DNA of 23,592 nt from the NCBI GenBank assembly GCA_964471755.1, contig CAYYJM010000075.1:1-23592 (forward strand), given 5' to 3'. The DNA is from CAYYJM01 sp964471755. GTDB taxonomy: Bacteria > Planctomycetota > Planctomycetia > Gemmatales > Gemmataceae. The translations under genes and the position numbers were made by a program. Shown piece after piece: positions 1 to 8,041 of the stretch (the first letter of the stretch is position 1; the number at the start of each line of letters is the position of its first letter). The notes under the pieces were generated by a model, which saw only the letters and a program-made list of their open reading frames with translations, ran no database searches and was not told where the DNA came from.

Positions 1-18
1 TAACGCCCCACGCTCGCC
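1..18. repeat. partial copy of the ~80-bp inverted-repeat element
   Basis: The first 18 bases match the outer right arm of the elements at 3484-3564 and 6085-6165 (core CGCCCCACGCTCGCC). The rest of the copy would lie left of the window. It sits 11 bases past the stop codon of the 1146-aa gene, so the element brackets that gene on both sides. Confidence 0.6.
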
Positions 19-29
19 AGGAACGACTT

Positions 30-3000
30 TCAGTGCTTCTCCAGCGTCTGGCGCATGTCACGATGGATGCGCTTGCGGACCAGGTACTCGTCGTCGTCGA
101 GCCAGCGGCGAGCGTTCGTGCCCAGGGTGAAGTCATCGCTGACCACCGCCAGCACCACCGCCTCGACCACGTCCAACTGCGACAGGCTGTAATACATGTT
201 CGTGGTGTAGGTGTCGCGGATGTTGGCCAGCTTCTGGAAGAGTTCCTCCAGGCGCTTCTGAGCCGTCTCCACCGGAGCCTGGCCAACCGTGGCGGCATAG
301 ACGCAGGCGACCTGCGTCTTCTCCTTCGCGGGGATTTCGTCGCGGAACAGCGCCTGGCGGACCTTGGCGACCACCTCGTCCCCCTGGCGATCCCGGCCGA
401 AGAAATACCACCCGGCCGCGACGTGCAGCAGCGCCCGCAGAGCGGCCGGCGTCATCTTCGATGGGTCCATCGACGCCAGATCCTGCCCCTCCAGCACGAT
501 GTCGCGCATCCGCGTCAGGATCTTGTCGATCTCGTCCCGCATGCCGAGCTTGCGGAGCCCCTTGAAGCACGAGCCGGCCAGCGATTCCATCGCCGCGATG
601 GCCCGGTCTCCCTTCTGGCTGGTGAGCATCTCCTCGAAACGCTTGACGATGATCGGCACATACTCGACGCGATCAAAGTGAGCAACGACACTGAGGGCAG
701 TCTCCAGGAACAGGGCCCGGAGCATCAGGGCCGGCTGGTCGGTCGCCTCGGGCAGGGCGTCATACGCCTCCTTGACCTTCTCCAGCATCTCACGAGCGAA
801 ATCCTCGCTGATACGGGGAGCCAGCTCGAGGGCCGCCCGCAGGATGCGAACCCGGTTCTCGGCCGCCCTGGCCCCCTTGTTCTGCTCCTTCAACAGTGCG
901 TTAATCCGCCTCTGAATCTCGGCCCGGTCGGTCAGATCGACCAGCTCGGCCAGGGCGCGATCCAGCTCACTGATCCGGCCGCCCCAGTAGCGGTACGGGT
1001 CGATCTTCTCGTTCGGCTCCAGGATGCGCGAATGCTGCCGGAGCCGATCGACCACGTAGCGCGGCATGCGATCCAGGTGAGTCAGGTACTCGACATGGTC
1101 GGCCGGCAGTGGTCCGGCATGCGGCTTGCCCTCCAGGGCCTGGTGAATGCGGTATTCGTAGGCCTGGAGCAGAACCAGGCTTACGTCGTTGCCGCTCAGG
1201 GCGGCGTGGGCCCGCTGGCTCATCTGACGAGCCGTGTCCGCCTCGCCCAGACGGGCCAGACCGAAGCCGAAGATCAGATCGATGTACGCCCCCATCGGCG
1301 TCGGCCCGGCGGTCGTCCCCTCGCCGCGAACCCAGACCTGGGCCAGTTCGGCGAGGTGCGTCATCCAGGTACGGACGGCACGGAAGCGCTGGCTGGTCGG
1401 CTGGCCGGCAAAACGCAGGAAGCTCGGCAACTCCTGCTCGGGACGCATCCCATGGGCGAAGAGCCGTTCGAGGATGCGGTCACGGGCTCGGGCCAGGGTC
1501 AGCACGTCTCCCTTCGACAGCTGCGACAGGTGCGTCCAGGCCAGCCAGACGAACCGGAGCGGCAGCTGTCGTTCGTGCTGCTCCAGGAAGCGCTGGATCG
1601 GGTTGAGTCGTTCGATCAGGGCCGGCGGCGGCGTGTCCTTGCGGGCGGCGAAGACGAGGTAGGCCGCCAGGGCGCGCAGGTCGGACGTATTCGGTTCCGT
1701 CGTGCCGAGCAGTCGGTCGAGGTCGGCCCCGTCCACGTCGCGGTTCGCCCGGGCGACATTGGCGGCGCGGTAGGTCCAGTGGCGAGCCCTGCCGTTGCCA
1801 CCGTCGCCGCGATTGAGATTGGACGCCTCGGCGCGGAACCAGCGCCAGGCCGCTTCGGCCGGGATGGCGTTCTGCGTCCAGAGGGCGTTGCCCCAGCAGA
1901 GGCTGGCGTCCTCGACGTGGCCCAGATCGGAGTGGATCTGAGCCATTTCCGGCCACATCGCGATTCGCTCCGGTGCGTCGAGGCCACCCTCACAGGCGAC
2001 GAACGCCTCTTCCAGTTCCTTGAGACGCTTCTGCAACAGGCTCGGCTCGACTGGGGCGGCGCTGAGCAGATCCTCTTCCTCGATCAGGAGCGTCTCGGCC
2101 CTGTCCTTCTTGTGTGGCTCGAACTTGTTCGGATCGTCACCGGGCAGGTTGCCCCCCGGCGTGCTGCCTTTGCGGTCGCCCTTCTTCTCCTTCTTGTCCT
2201 CGCCGGGCGTCTTCTTCGGCCGGTCGGCTCGCTGTTCATCCTCGCAGATGAACAGCTCGAAGTCGAAGTGCGACGCCTGAATCCAGGCCTGCAACGGCTC
2301 CTTCTCGTGATCGAGGATGTAATCGACCCAGTCCCACAAGGGCCGGAAGGCGTCCTCGGCCAGGCTCTCCGGCGCGAACGTACCGGCGTCCTCGCCCGGA
2401 GCGAGCCAGACAACCTGGCTGGCGTCGTCGGCGAGCAACTGGCGGACCCGGTCACGCCGCAGGGGCGGATGCAGCCGTGAGCCGACCGGCAGGAAGAGGT
2501 TCGGCAGCTTCTGATAGGCCCGGTAGGAGCGGGCGTTGAGGACCAGGACCGGCGGCTCCTGCTTGCTCTGCCGGGTGCGCAGCACGATGGTCGTGGCACC
2601 GTCCTTGCCCTTGCCGACGGCGAACGAGAGTCGATGCAGAATCTCGTCGTCGGCGTTCTGGACGAAGGCGTTCAGTGTCTCGATCGGGTTGTCGGTCAGC
2701 ACCCACAGCTCGGCCCGGTTCGGGTCACTGCTCGGCTTGAGCGACAGCGGCACGTTCAGATGCGACTTGAGTTCGCTCTTCGTGTGCCGGAGCGGCTGCT
2801 CGGGCAGAGGGAACTCGGCCACCTCGTAGACGTCGCGATACGGGGCCTCCTCCAGTTGCTCCCAGCGGTCGGGAGCGCGGAGCAGGACCAGGCGACCCTC
2901 GGGAGCCTTCAACTGCTCCGAGAGCGGGTGATCGTAGCCAAACTGCACCCAGACGCGCGGAGCCTTCTCGACGAACGCCTCGGGAGCCTTCTCCCGACCG

Positions 3001-3470
3001 ATACGGTCGATGGCGCGGAGCAGCGAGTAGTACGGCGGCGCGACGACCCGCAGGATACCGACGGGCTGGCCGGCCTCGGTCGAGTCGAGCCAGCGGTAGC
3101 TCTGGCGATCATTGCCCAGGCGCAGGATCTCGATGGCCAACTGAGAGAGCCCCTCTGTCTCGTGGACGACGAACAGAACGGGGTTCTGACCGAGCTGATC
3201 GGGCAGGATGTCCGTTCGACGCAACGGCAGCAACTGAGCCCAGCAGGTGTACTCGCTCAGGGGCACGTTGCCGACCGACTTGCAGATCTGCACACCGTGG
3301 CGGCGCACCTCGGTCTGGGCGGCCCGGGGGAGATTGGCTGGTGTATCGATCCAGAGGGCTTCCTGGTCGTCGAAGCCGGCCATGACGGGCGTCTGGCTGA
3401 CGGCGGCCGGGATGGCACCGGAAACCAGGGCCAGGCGAAGCGTCTCGAGATCGGCGAACTTCAGGATCAT
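30..3470 (-). CDS. large two-part protein of an FtsH-associated cluster (1146 aa), function unknown
   Basis: I chose the ATG at 3470 (protein begins MILKFADLETLRL). The frame stays open to 3557, but that extension only translates the repeat element. No signal peptide or membrane segment is apparent. Residues about 1-410 form a mixed alpha/beta region of no family I recognise. Residues about 413-457 are a charged, Lys/Asp/Gly/Pro-rich linker. Residues about 460-1146 are almost entirely helical, with Ala/Leu/Arg-rich helix pairs resembling TPR or HEAT-like scaffolds. It is the last gene of the minus-strand cluster, about 100 bp after the 90-aa gene, with a repeat element filling that gap. The ribosome-binding site (AGAGA) is weak. 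By position it may be a scaffold or sensor partner of the FtsH-like protease; that is inference. I recall, unverified, Pfam entries for 'FtsH ternary system' domains that may apply. Confidence 0.75.
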   Translation of the reverse strand: MILKFADLETLRLALVSGAIPAAVSQTPVMAGFDDQEALWIDTPANLPRAAQTEVRRHGVQICKSVGNVPLSEYTCWAQLLPLRRTDILPDQLGQNPVLFVVHETEGLSQLAIEILRLGNDRQSYRWLDSTEAGQPVGILRVVAPPYYSLLRAIDRIGREKAPEAFVEKAPRVWVQFGYDHPLSEQLKAPEGRLVLLRAPDRWEQLEEAPYRDVYEVAEFPLPEQPLRHTKSELKSHLNVPLSLKPSSDPNRAELWVLTDNPIETLNAFVQNADDEILHRLSFAVGKGKDGATTIVLRTRQSKQEPPVLVLNARSYRAYQKLPNLFLPVGSRLHPPLRRDRVRQLLADDASQVVWLAPGEDAGTFAPESLAEDAFRPLWDWVDYILDHEKEPLQAWIQASHFDFELFICEDEQRADRPKKTPGEDKKEKKGDRKGSTPGGNLPGDDPNKFEPHKKDRAETLLIEEEDLLSAAPVEPSLLQKRLKELEEAFVACEGGLDAPERIAMWPEMAQIHSDLGHVEDASLCWGNALWTQNAIPAEAAWRWFRAEASNLNRGDGGNGRARHWTYRAANVARANRDVDGADLDRLLGTTEPNTSDLRALAAYLVFAARKDTPPPALIERLNPIQRFLEQHERQLPLRFVWLAWTHLSQLSKGDVLTLARARDRILERLFAHGMRPEQELPSFLRFAGQPTSQRFRAVRTWMTHLAELAQVWVRGEGTTAGPTPMGAYIDLIFGFGLARLGEADTARQMSQRAHAALSGNDVSLVLLQAYEYRIHQALEGKPHAGPLPADHVEYLTHLDRMPRYVVDRLRQHSRILEPNEKIDPYRYWGGRISELDRALAELVDLTDRAEIQRRINALLKEQNKGARAAENRVRILRAALELAPRISEDFAREMLEKVKEAYDALPEATDQPALMLRALFLETALSVVAHFDRVEYVPIIVKRFEEMLTSQKGDRAIAAMESLAGSCFKGLRKLGMRDEIDKILTRMRDIVLEGQDLASMDPSKMTPAALRALLHVAAGWYFFGRDRQGDEVVAKVRQALFRDEIPAKEKTQVACVYAATVGQAPVETAQKRLEELFQKLANIRDTYTTNMYYSLSQLDVVEAVVLAVVSDDFTLGTNARRWLDDDEYLVRKRIHRDMRQTLEKH

Positions 3471-3483
3471 GGGGATCTCTCTT

Positions 3484-3564
3484 GGCAAGCGTGGGGCGTT
3501 AGCCCCATGACTCTTCCTCCTCGCGGCGTATCGGCAGTCATGGAGCTTACGCTCCACGCTCGCC
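3484..3564. repeat. ~80-bp inverted-repeat (BIME-like) element, copy A
   Basis: Arms 3484-3511 and 3537-3564 are inverted copies matching at 24 of 28 positions. Each arm is itself a small hairpin (GGGGC-GTTA-GCCCC on the left, GGAGC-TTAC-GCTCC on the right). The element fills nearly all of the gap between the 90-aa gene and the 1146-aa gene. Its edge lies 13 bases from the latter's start codon, so RNA folding could affect translation or mRNA processing. Confidence 0.85.
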
Positions 3565-3571
3565 CTTTCGG

Positions 3572-3844
3572 TTACTTCCCGCCGCTCTGGGCCTGGGCCT
3601 CGCGTTCGCCTTGTGGCGTGTTGCTGGCCGGGACGGCTCCCGTCTTGTCTTCCTCTCGCTCGATGACGATTTCGCCGAGTTCCTCGGCGCTGGCCAGACC
3701 GCCGTTGATCACCTTGTCGGCGATCGCCCGGTGGGCCTGCTCATGCTCGTGCGGCAGGGCGTCCTCGTCGCCGCGCATCGAGATGAGGATGTCCTTCTTG
3801 CCCGTCTCCGGGTTGATGCGGAGTCGGATGGTGACTTCCGGCAT
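3572..3844 (-). CDS. small conserved-looking protein of the FtsH cluster (90 aa)
   Basis: The start at 3844 has a strong ribosome-binding site (GAGGAG, 7 bases upstream) and lies 15 bases after the stop of the FtsH-like gene, which suggests co-translation. The N-terminus looks like a beta-hairpin (TIRLRINPETGKKDILISM). It is followed by a His/Glu-rich helix (HEHEQAHR, about residues 32-39) and an acidic, low-complexity tail from about residue 60. The hairpin resembles the opening of DUF2997 proteins, which sit beside AAA ATPases in other bacteria; this likeness is by eye only. The same D/N-x-x-T-G turn occurs twice in the 189-aa protein of the cluster. It is plausibly a substrate adaptor or regulator of the protease; no catalytic motif is seen. 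Confidence 0.75.
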   Translation of the reverse strand: MPEVTIRLRINPETGKKDILISMRGDEDALPHEHEQAHRAIADKVINGGLASAEELGEIVIEREEDKTGAVPASNTPQGEREAQAQSGGK

Positions 3845-3859
3845 GGGTCGCTCCTCAGT

Positions 3860-6058
3860 TCAGTCGGCCTTCTTGGTTTCTTCCTCGTCGCGATTCAGGC
3901 CGGGAGCGTTGGGCAATGCCTCGCGCAGGGCCTTGGCCTCAATCGTCTTCTTCTCCAGAAGCATATCGCGCAGCAGGACCAGAACGTCCTTGTTCTCGCG
4001 CAGCACCCTGGCGGCGTGGGCCTGGGCCTCGTGGATCAGCCGGTGGACCTCCCGATCGATCCGGGCGAGCAGATCCTCGGACAGGTCGCTGAGACGTTCG
4101 CCGGTACGCAGATCGCGGAACTGACGCAACCCCAGGTCGCCGTTGCCCATGCCGCAGAACTCGACCATGAACTCGGCCAGGCGCGTGGCGTGGACCAGGT
4201 CGCTGCCCGACGCTCCGGTCGAGACGTCATCGAGCATGAAGCGTTCGGCCTCGATGCCGCCCAGAGTCACGCACAGGTCGGCGAACATCTGCTTGTACGT
4301 CTGCACCATCCGACGGGCGTCGTCCTGCTTGAAGCTGACGTAGGCCGGGGCCCAGGGCATTTCGCTTCGGATGGTGATCCGCTCGATCGGCAGCGACGAC
4401 TCGGTGAACAGCGCGACGATGGCGTGTCCGGCCTCGTGCGTCGATGCGACCCATTCTTCCTTGCGCGTCAGGTCGAGGCGGTCATCGTATTCGGTCAGAC
4501 CGCGTTCGACGTCCTCGGGCGTGGTCGGATCACTGCGCTGTTCGCGCAGGCGGATCCGAGCCACCGAGCGACACATGGCGTTGATGTGGTCGCCGGAGAA
4601 CGCCGTCCCCTGCGGCGTGATGTAGCCACGGCCGGTTCGCCGCACGGCGTAATCCAGGGCCTCCTCGGAGAGTTGGAGCTTCATCTTCTGATCGTAGATC
4701 TTGAAGATTTCGCGCCGGGCGTCGCTGTCCGGGTAGGGGATGTGGAGATGAAACTCGAACCGGCCCGGCCGGAGCAGAGCGGGATCGAGACTCTCCACGA
4801 AGTTGGTCGTGCCGATGACGAAGACCATCTCCTCCTTGTGGAAGCCGTCCATCTCGGTCAGCAGCTGGTTGACCATCGAGTGTTCGACGCCGGAGCCGGC
4901 ATAGGTGCCGCGTGCCGTGGCGAACGAGTCGATCTCGTCGAAGACGATGATCGCCGGAGCCGACTGGCGAGCCTTGTGAAAGATCTGGCGCAGATTTTCT
5001 TCCGATTCGCCCACCCATTTACTCTTCAATTCCGGCCCGGACACGACGGTAATCGCCGCTCCGATCTCGGAGGCCATCGCCTTGGCGAAGAGCGTCTTGC
5101 CGGTGCCGGGCGGGCCCCAGAAGATCATGCCCTTGGGAATCAGCTCCTCGACCGCCCGGATGGCGTCCTCACCGAGCAGTTCCTCCTTGCGTGCAATCAG
5201 GTTGAGGATCTCGTTGCGCAGCTGATCCTTGACCTTGGCATAGCCGCCGATGTCACGCTCAAAGGAGACGTTCGGCATCTCCAGCGTGCCGCCGAGGGTG
5301 CCCTGACGCAACTGGCGATAGACGTTCGCAGCCGAGGCCGGGTAGTCCTCGCCTTCGAGCGTGGCGAGGAGCTTGCGCAGGCGGACGGCGTTGATGCCCG
5401 AGACGTGCTTGTACAGCTGCCACGGGTTGAACTGCCGACCGAACTTGCGGCTCTCACGCTGCGTGATCAGGTGACGCAGACGCGAACGGTCCAGACCGAG
5501 CAGGCTGATCCGGTGCGGAAAGAACTGCTCGATGACGTGTGGCAGCGGAAAGGACGGATCCTTGAAGCCGAGCCAGACGAGGTCCGGGTTCTCGTACAGC
5601 AGCGGGATGACCTCACGGGCCTCGGCGGTCAGGCCGCCCTGCGATGTCGTCAGGAGATCGAGATGCGGCAGGACGACGACCCGACGTTCGACGGTGCCGC
5701 CACGAACCGCCTCACGCAGCTGAGAAATCATCGTGCCGATCATGCCCTGGGGCATCATGCCGCCGCCACCGCCCTGGTCGTCCTGACGCGGCCGACCGTC
5801 GAGGTAGAGACAGCGGAACGGCGGCTGGACCGTGCGCAGACGGTTGCGCAGGTTCTGGTACAGGTACGGGCTCAACTCCTTGTCGCACTCGACGAGAACG
5901 GGCAGACTGCGCTGCAACAGCGAGGCGACGTTGGCCATCTCGGTGCAGTAGGCGGCCTCGACAGCCTGTTCGATGGCCAGATCCTGGGGCAGTTGCGACT
6001 CGTCGATCAGGACGGAATTCGCCTGGGCGACTGGAGCGGACTTCGACTTGGCGGCCAT
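3860..6058 (-). CDS. soluble FtsH-like AAA ATPase / M41 zinc metalloprotease with a degenerate second AAA module (732 aa)
   Basis: This is an ATP-dependent unfoldase and protease of the FtsH type. The ATG at 6058 (MAAKSKSAPV) was chosen because the open frame to 6142 only translates a repeat. Residues about 260-500 are a full AAA domain: Walker A GPPGTGKT at 315-322, Walker B IIVFDEID near 370, arginine-finger region RPGRFEF near 430. The M41 peptidase follows, with zinc motif HEAGH at 541-545 and the likely third ligand Asp620 in TGASGSD. Ordinary FtsH has two N-terminal membrane helices; none is seen here, so the enzyme is probably cytosolic. Residues about 50-250 look like a second AAA fold without Walker A: VVVLPHLDLL at 127-136 resembles Walker B, and residues 159-186 resemble the sensor-1 region. 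The gene sits between two small proteins of the cluster. Catalytic residues appear intact. Confidence 0.9.
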   Translation of the reverse strand: MAAKSKSAPVAQANSVLIDESQLPQDLAIEQAVEAAYCTEMANVASLLQRSLPVLVECDKELSPYLYQNLRNRLRTVQPPFRCLYLDGRPRQDDQGGGGGMMPQGMIGTMISQLREAVRGGTVERRVVVLPHLDLLTTSQGGLTAEAREVIPLLYENPDLVWLGFKDPSFPLPHVIEQFFPHRISLLGLDRSRLRHLITQRESRKFGRQFNPWQLYKHVSGINAVRLRKLLATLEGEDYPASAANVYRQLRQGTLGGTLEMPNVSFERDIGGYAKVKDQLRNEILNLIARKEELLGEDAIRAVEELIPKGMIFWGPPGTGKTLFAKAMASEIGAAITVVSGPELKSKWVGESEENLRQIFHKARQSAPAIIVFDEIDSFATARGTYAGSGVEHSMVNQLLTEMDGFHKEEMVFVIGTTNFVESLDPALLRPGRFEFHLHIPYPDSDARREIFKIYDQKMKLQLSEEALDYAVRRTGRGYITPQGTAFSGDHINAMCRSVARIRLREQRSDPTTPEDVERGLTEYDDRLDLTRKEEWVASTHEAGHAIVALFTESSLPIERITIRSEMPWAPAYVSFKQDDARRMVQTYKQMFADLCVTLGGIEAERFMLDDVSTGASGSDLVHATRLAEFMVEFCGMGNGDLGLRQFRDLRTGERLSDLSEDLLARIDREVHRLIHEAQAHAARVLRENKDVLVLLRDMLLEKKTIEAKALREALPNAPGLNRDEEETKKAD

Positions 6059-6084
6059 GGCGTCTCTTCCCTGCTGGGTCTCTT

Positions 6085-6165
6085 GGCGAGCGTGGAGCGT
6101 CAGCCCCATGACTCTTCGTCCTGGAAACGTACCGGCACTCATGGGGCTGACGCCCCACGCTCGCC
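6085..6165. repeat. ~80-bp inverted-repeat (BIME-like) element, copy B
   Basis: Arms 6085-6112 and 6138-6165 are inverted copies matching at 26 of 28 positions. The copy is clearly homologous to 3484-3564, with similarity running through the centre (CATGACTCTTC shared) and slightly past the left arm (TCTCTTGGC shared). It occupies most of the 122-bp gap between the 189-aa gene and the FtsH-like gene. Confidence 0.85.
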
Positions 6166-6180
6166 TGGACGAGAGACGGG

Positions 6181-6750
6181 TCAGACCTCGACCACGATGG
6201 TCATGTTGCCGGTCTGCTCATCCTCGGTGATTTCCTTGATCTGGCCCATCGAGGCGGCCTTGCGCTTGAGGGCCTCGGCGGTCACCTTGTTGACCGCCTG
6301 GTCCAGCTCGGAGCGGATCTCGCCCAGTTCCTTTTCGAGCTGGTCGGTCACCTTGTTCTGCAACGACGCGTTGCGCTCGTTGACCTTCTTCTCCAGTTCC
6401 TTCTGGGCCTCGTTGCGGAGGTTCTCGCGGATCTTCTCCTGGCCGGGGCCGACATCATCGTAGCCGTGGCCGGTCTTCTCCATCTCCTCGCTGACCTGCT
6501 CAGAGGCCTCGGCCGCGACGGTCACGACGCCGGTCTTCGGATCGACGCTGACGGTGACGCCGTTCTCCCGACGAACCATGACCTCGCCCTCGCGCTCGAA
6601 GCCGCGTTTGGCCAGTTCGTCGGCCAGCAGATGGCCCATGTCCTCCGGGGGCAAGACTTCAATGATCTCCAGCGACGTCGAAACCTTGTCCTCGGCCCGG
6701 ATGACCCGGGTGACACTTTCCTTGACGCTGATACGGAATGCGCGACTCAT
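6181..6750 (-). CDS. beta-domain plus coiled-coil protein of the FtsH cluster (189 aa)
   Basis: The start at 6750 (MSRAFRISVKE) has GAGGA seven bases upstream and lies 32 bases after the stop of the 361-aa gene. Residues about 1-85 look like a small alpha/beta domain ending in a beta-hairpin (VDPKTGVVTVAAE). Residues about 105-165 are rich in Glu, Lys, Gln and Asn with heptad-like spacing and are probably a coiled coil. The last 15 residues form another short hairpin (DEQTGNMTIVVEV) with the same T-G turn. No enzyme motif or membrane segment is seen. The pairing of a small beta protein with an AAA ATPase resembles the DUF1257 (Ycf35)/DUF2997/AAA neighbourhoods known elsewhere, but I cannot show homology. 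Likely an adaptor or assembly factor for the protease. Confidence 0.75.
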   Translation of the reverse strand: MSRAFRISVKESVTRVIRAEDKVSTSLEIIEVLPPEDMGHLLADELAKRGFEREGEVMVRRENGVTVSVDPKTGVVTVAAEASEQVSEEMEKTGHGYDDVGPGQEKIRENLRNEAQKELEKKVNERNASLQNKVTDQLEKELGEIRSELDQAVNKVTAEALKRKAASMGQIKEITEDEQTGNMTIVVEV

Positions 6751-6782
6751 GGTATCGTCCTCGGGTCTCGGGTCGGAGGCGG

Positions 6783-7868
6783 TCAACCTGCGCCACCTTG
6801 ACGCAGGGGATCGAGCAAGCGTATCACGGTCTGCGAACGCTGGTACAGGGTATCTCCATCATAGCGTTCCCAGTCGTGCCGCCACAGGTTAGCTGCGTGC
6901 CAGTCGTCGTCCCAGCGGCTGACACTCCGCGCCCAGGTGGCCCACCCACGGAGCCGACCAAACTGACGGACGAAGGTCAGAGCCGACTGGTACGCCGCCG
7001 CCCGGTCGGTCAGGCGCAGGCCGACGGTATGCAGGCCGCCGGTCCACATGCCGGGATGGGCGGTGTCCGCCAGGAGGTGCTGCCCGACACGGAGCAGGAA
7101 CCGGGCCAGGTCACGCCGGTTAGCCTTCTGGACCGCGTCGAGGAAGGCCGACAGCACGCGTTCCTGACTCGCCCCCAGCGCCAGCATCTCGGCCGGGTTC
7201 GTGATCCGCTCCTTGCCACTCTCGATCTGCATCCAGCGCTGGAACAGTTCCGGCTGGAGCGCTTCCAGGATGCACGCCCCGAGCCCATTTGTCCAGGGGG
7301 CAAAGTCGAGCGGCGTGCCGGCCGGCGGATCGCGGAAGTCCTCCGGGTAGGCCAGCAGGCACAGGGCATGGCTGGCGAACGGCTGTCGGCGGCGCAATTC
7401 AAGGTGGCCGCTCTCGTCGCGCCCTTCGCGGAGCCCCTCATGGGCGAAGAATAGCAGCAGTTGGTCGCCCGGCGTCAGATCCTGGATCTTCGGCGTCCAG
7501 CTCGGGTCCTTGTCGCCAGGATGGGCGGCCGTGATCCAGAGCAGGAACTCCATCGCGTGTGGCGAGAAGGTCAGGCCCAGCTGTTCCGGTGGCGTCCGCG
7601 TCCAGAGTCGGCCCTCGGCAATGCGATCGGCCTGGTTGTCGCGGCGCAGGTGCTGCTCGACACGCCAGCCGCCGCGGAAGGCGAGCAGATGGGTGCAGCC
7701 CTTGGCCAGGGCGTCCTGCACGAGGCGGACACACCCGCGACTGAGACAACTCGGCGGGTCCTTGATGCGTGCCGCGACCAGGGGCAGGGCCCGCTCGGCC
7801 GGCTCCCGCCGCAGGAAGTAGTAGAGCAGACGCAGCAAGCTGGCTTCAAATCGCGAGACGTTCTGCAT
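6783..7868 (-). CDS. first protein of the FtsH cluster, unknown function (361 aa)
   Basis: The ATG at 7868 (MQNVSRFEASLLRLLYYFLR) has a good ribosome-binding site (AAGGAAGG, 10 bases upstream). The frame is open to 8045, but that stretch carries promoter-like and palindromic sequence and translates to low-quality protein, so I take it as leader. The protein is soluble, mostly helical and rich in Trp, Arg and Leu, with conspicuous Trp-containing segments near the C-terminus (RGWATWARSVSRWDDDWH). I do not recognise a family or catalytic motif. It is followed 32 bases later by the 189-aa gene and appears to lead the operon. Function is inferred only from its neighbours: a partner or sensor component of an FtsH-type protease system. 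Confidence 0.75.
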   Translation of the reverse strand: MQNVSRFEASLLRLLYYFLRREPAERALPLVAARIKDPPSCLSRGCVRLVQDALAKGCTHLLAFRGGWRVEQHLRRDNQADRIAEGRLWTRTPPEQLGLTFSPHAMEFLLWITAAHPGDKDPSWTPKIQDLTPGDQLLLFFAHEGLREGRDESGHLELRRRQPFASHALCLLAYPEDFRDPPAGTPLDFAPWTNGLGACILEALQPELFQRWMQIESGKERITNPAEMLALGASQERVLSAFLDAVQKANRRDLARFLLRVGQHLLADTAHPGMWTGGLHTVGLRLTDRAAAYQSALTFVRQFGRLRGWATWARSVSRWDDDWHAANLWRHDWERYDGDTLYQRSQTVIRLLDPLRQGGAG

Positions 7869-7922
7869 GATTGTGGGCCCTTCCTTGTTACGGGAAGGCA
7901 TTGTGCCAGAAATCTTGCGGCC

Positions 7923-7985
7923 CTGCCACGCTGGCAGCGATTCGACCGAGAAGACGGGAGCGCTGGCCTCCTCGGTATTGTACCG
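7923..7985 (-). promoter_or_regulatory. candidate promoter/operator region of the FtsH cluster
   Basis: Upstream of the 361-aa gene are two short perfect palindromes: CTGCCA-CGC-TGGCAG (7923-7937) and CGGTA-TTG-TACCG (7973-7985). On the minus strand the second contains TACAAT (7977-7982), a good -10 hexamer, about 109 bases from the start codon. The -35 at 17-bp spacing (TGGGAA) is poor. A dyad over a -10 box would suit a repressor site, but this is a weak call. Confidence 0.3.
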
Positions 7986-8041
7986 CATCCGGCGGCCACT
8001 TCCCAGGGCGGACACGGAGAACTCGCGCCGGGTTCGATTCC

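Noticed and set aside
33..2480. 815-residue open frame on the plus strand
   Set aside because: It is the mirror frame of the 1146-aa minus-strand gene. GC-rich codon bias keeps opposite frames open; the translation is rich in Arg, Gln and Leu without domain motifs.
3611..6463. 950-residue open frame on the plus strand
   Set aside because: It overlaps the FtsH-like gene, whose Walker and zinc motifs are unmistakable on the minus strand; the plus-strand product has no recognisable domain.
8028..8040. GGTTCGATTCC, like a tRNA T-loop
   Set aside because: The flanking bases do not form a T-stem, and no acceptor, D or anticodon arm can be drawn around it.
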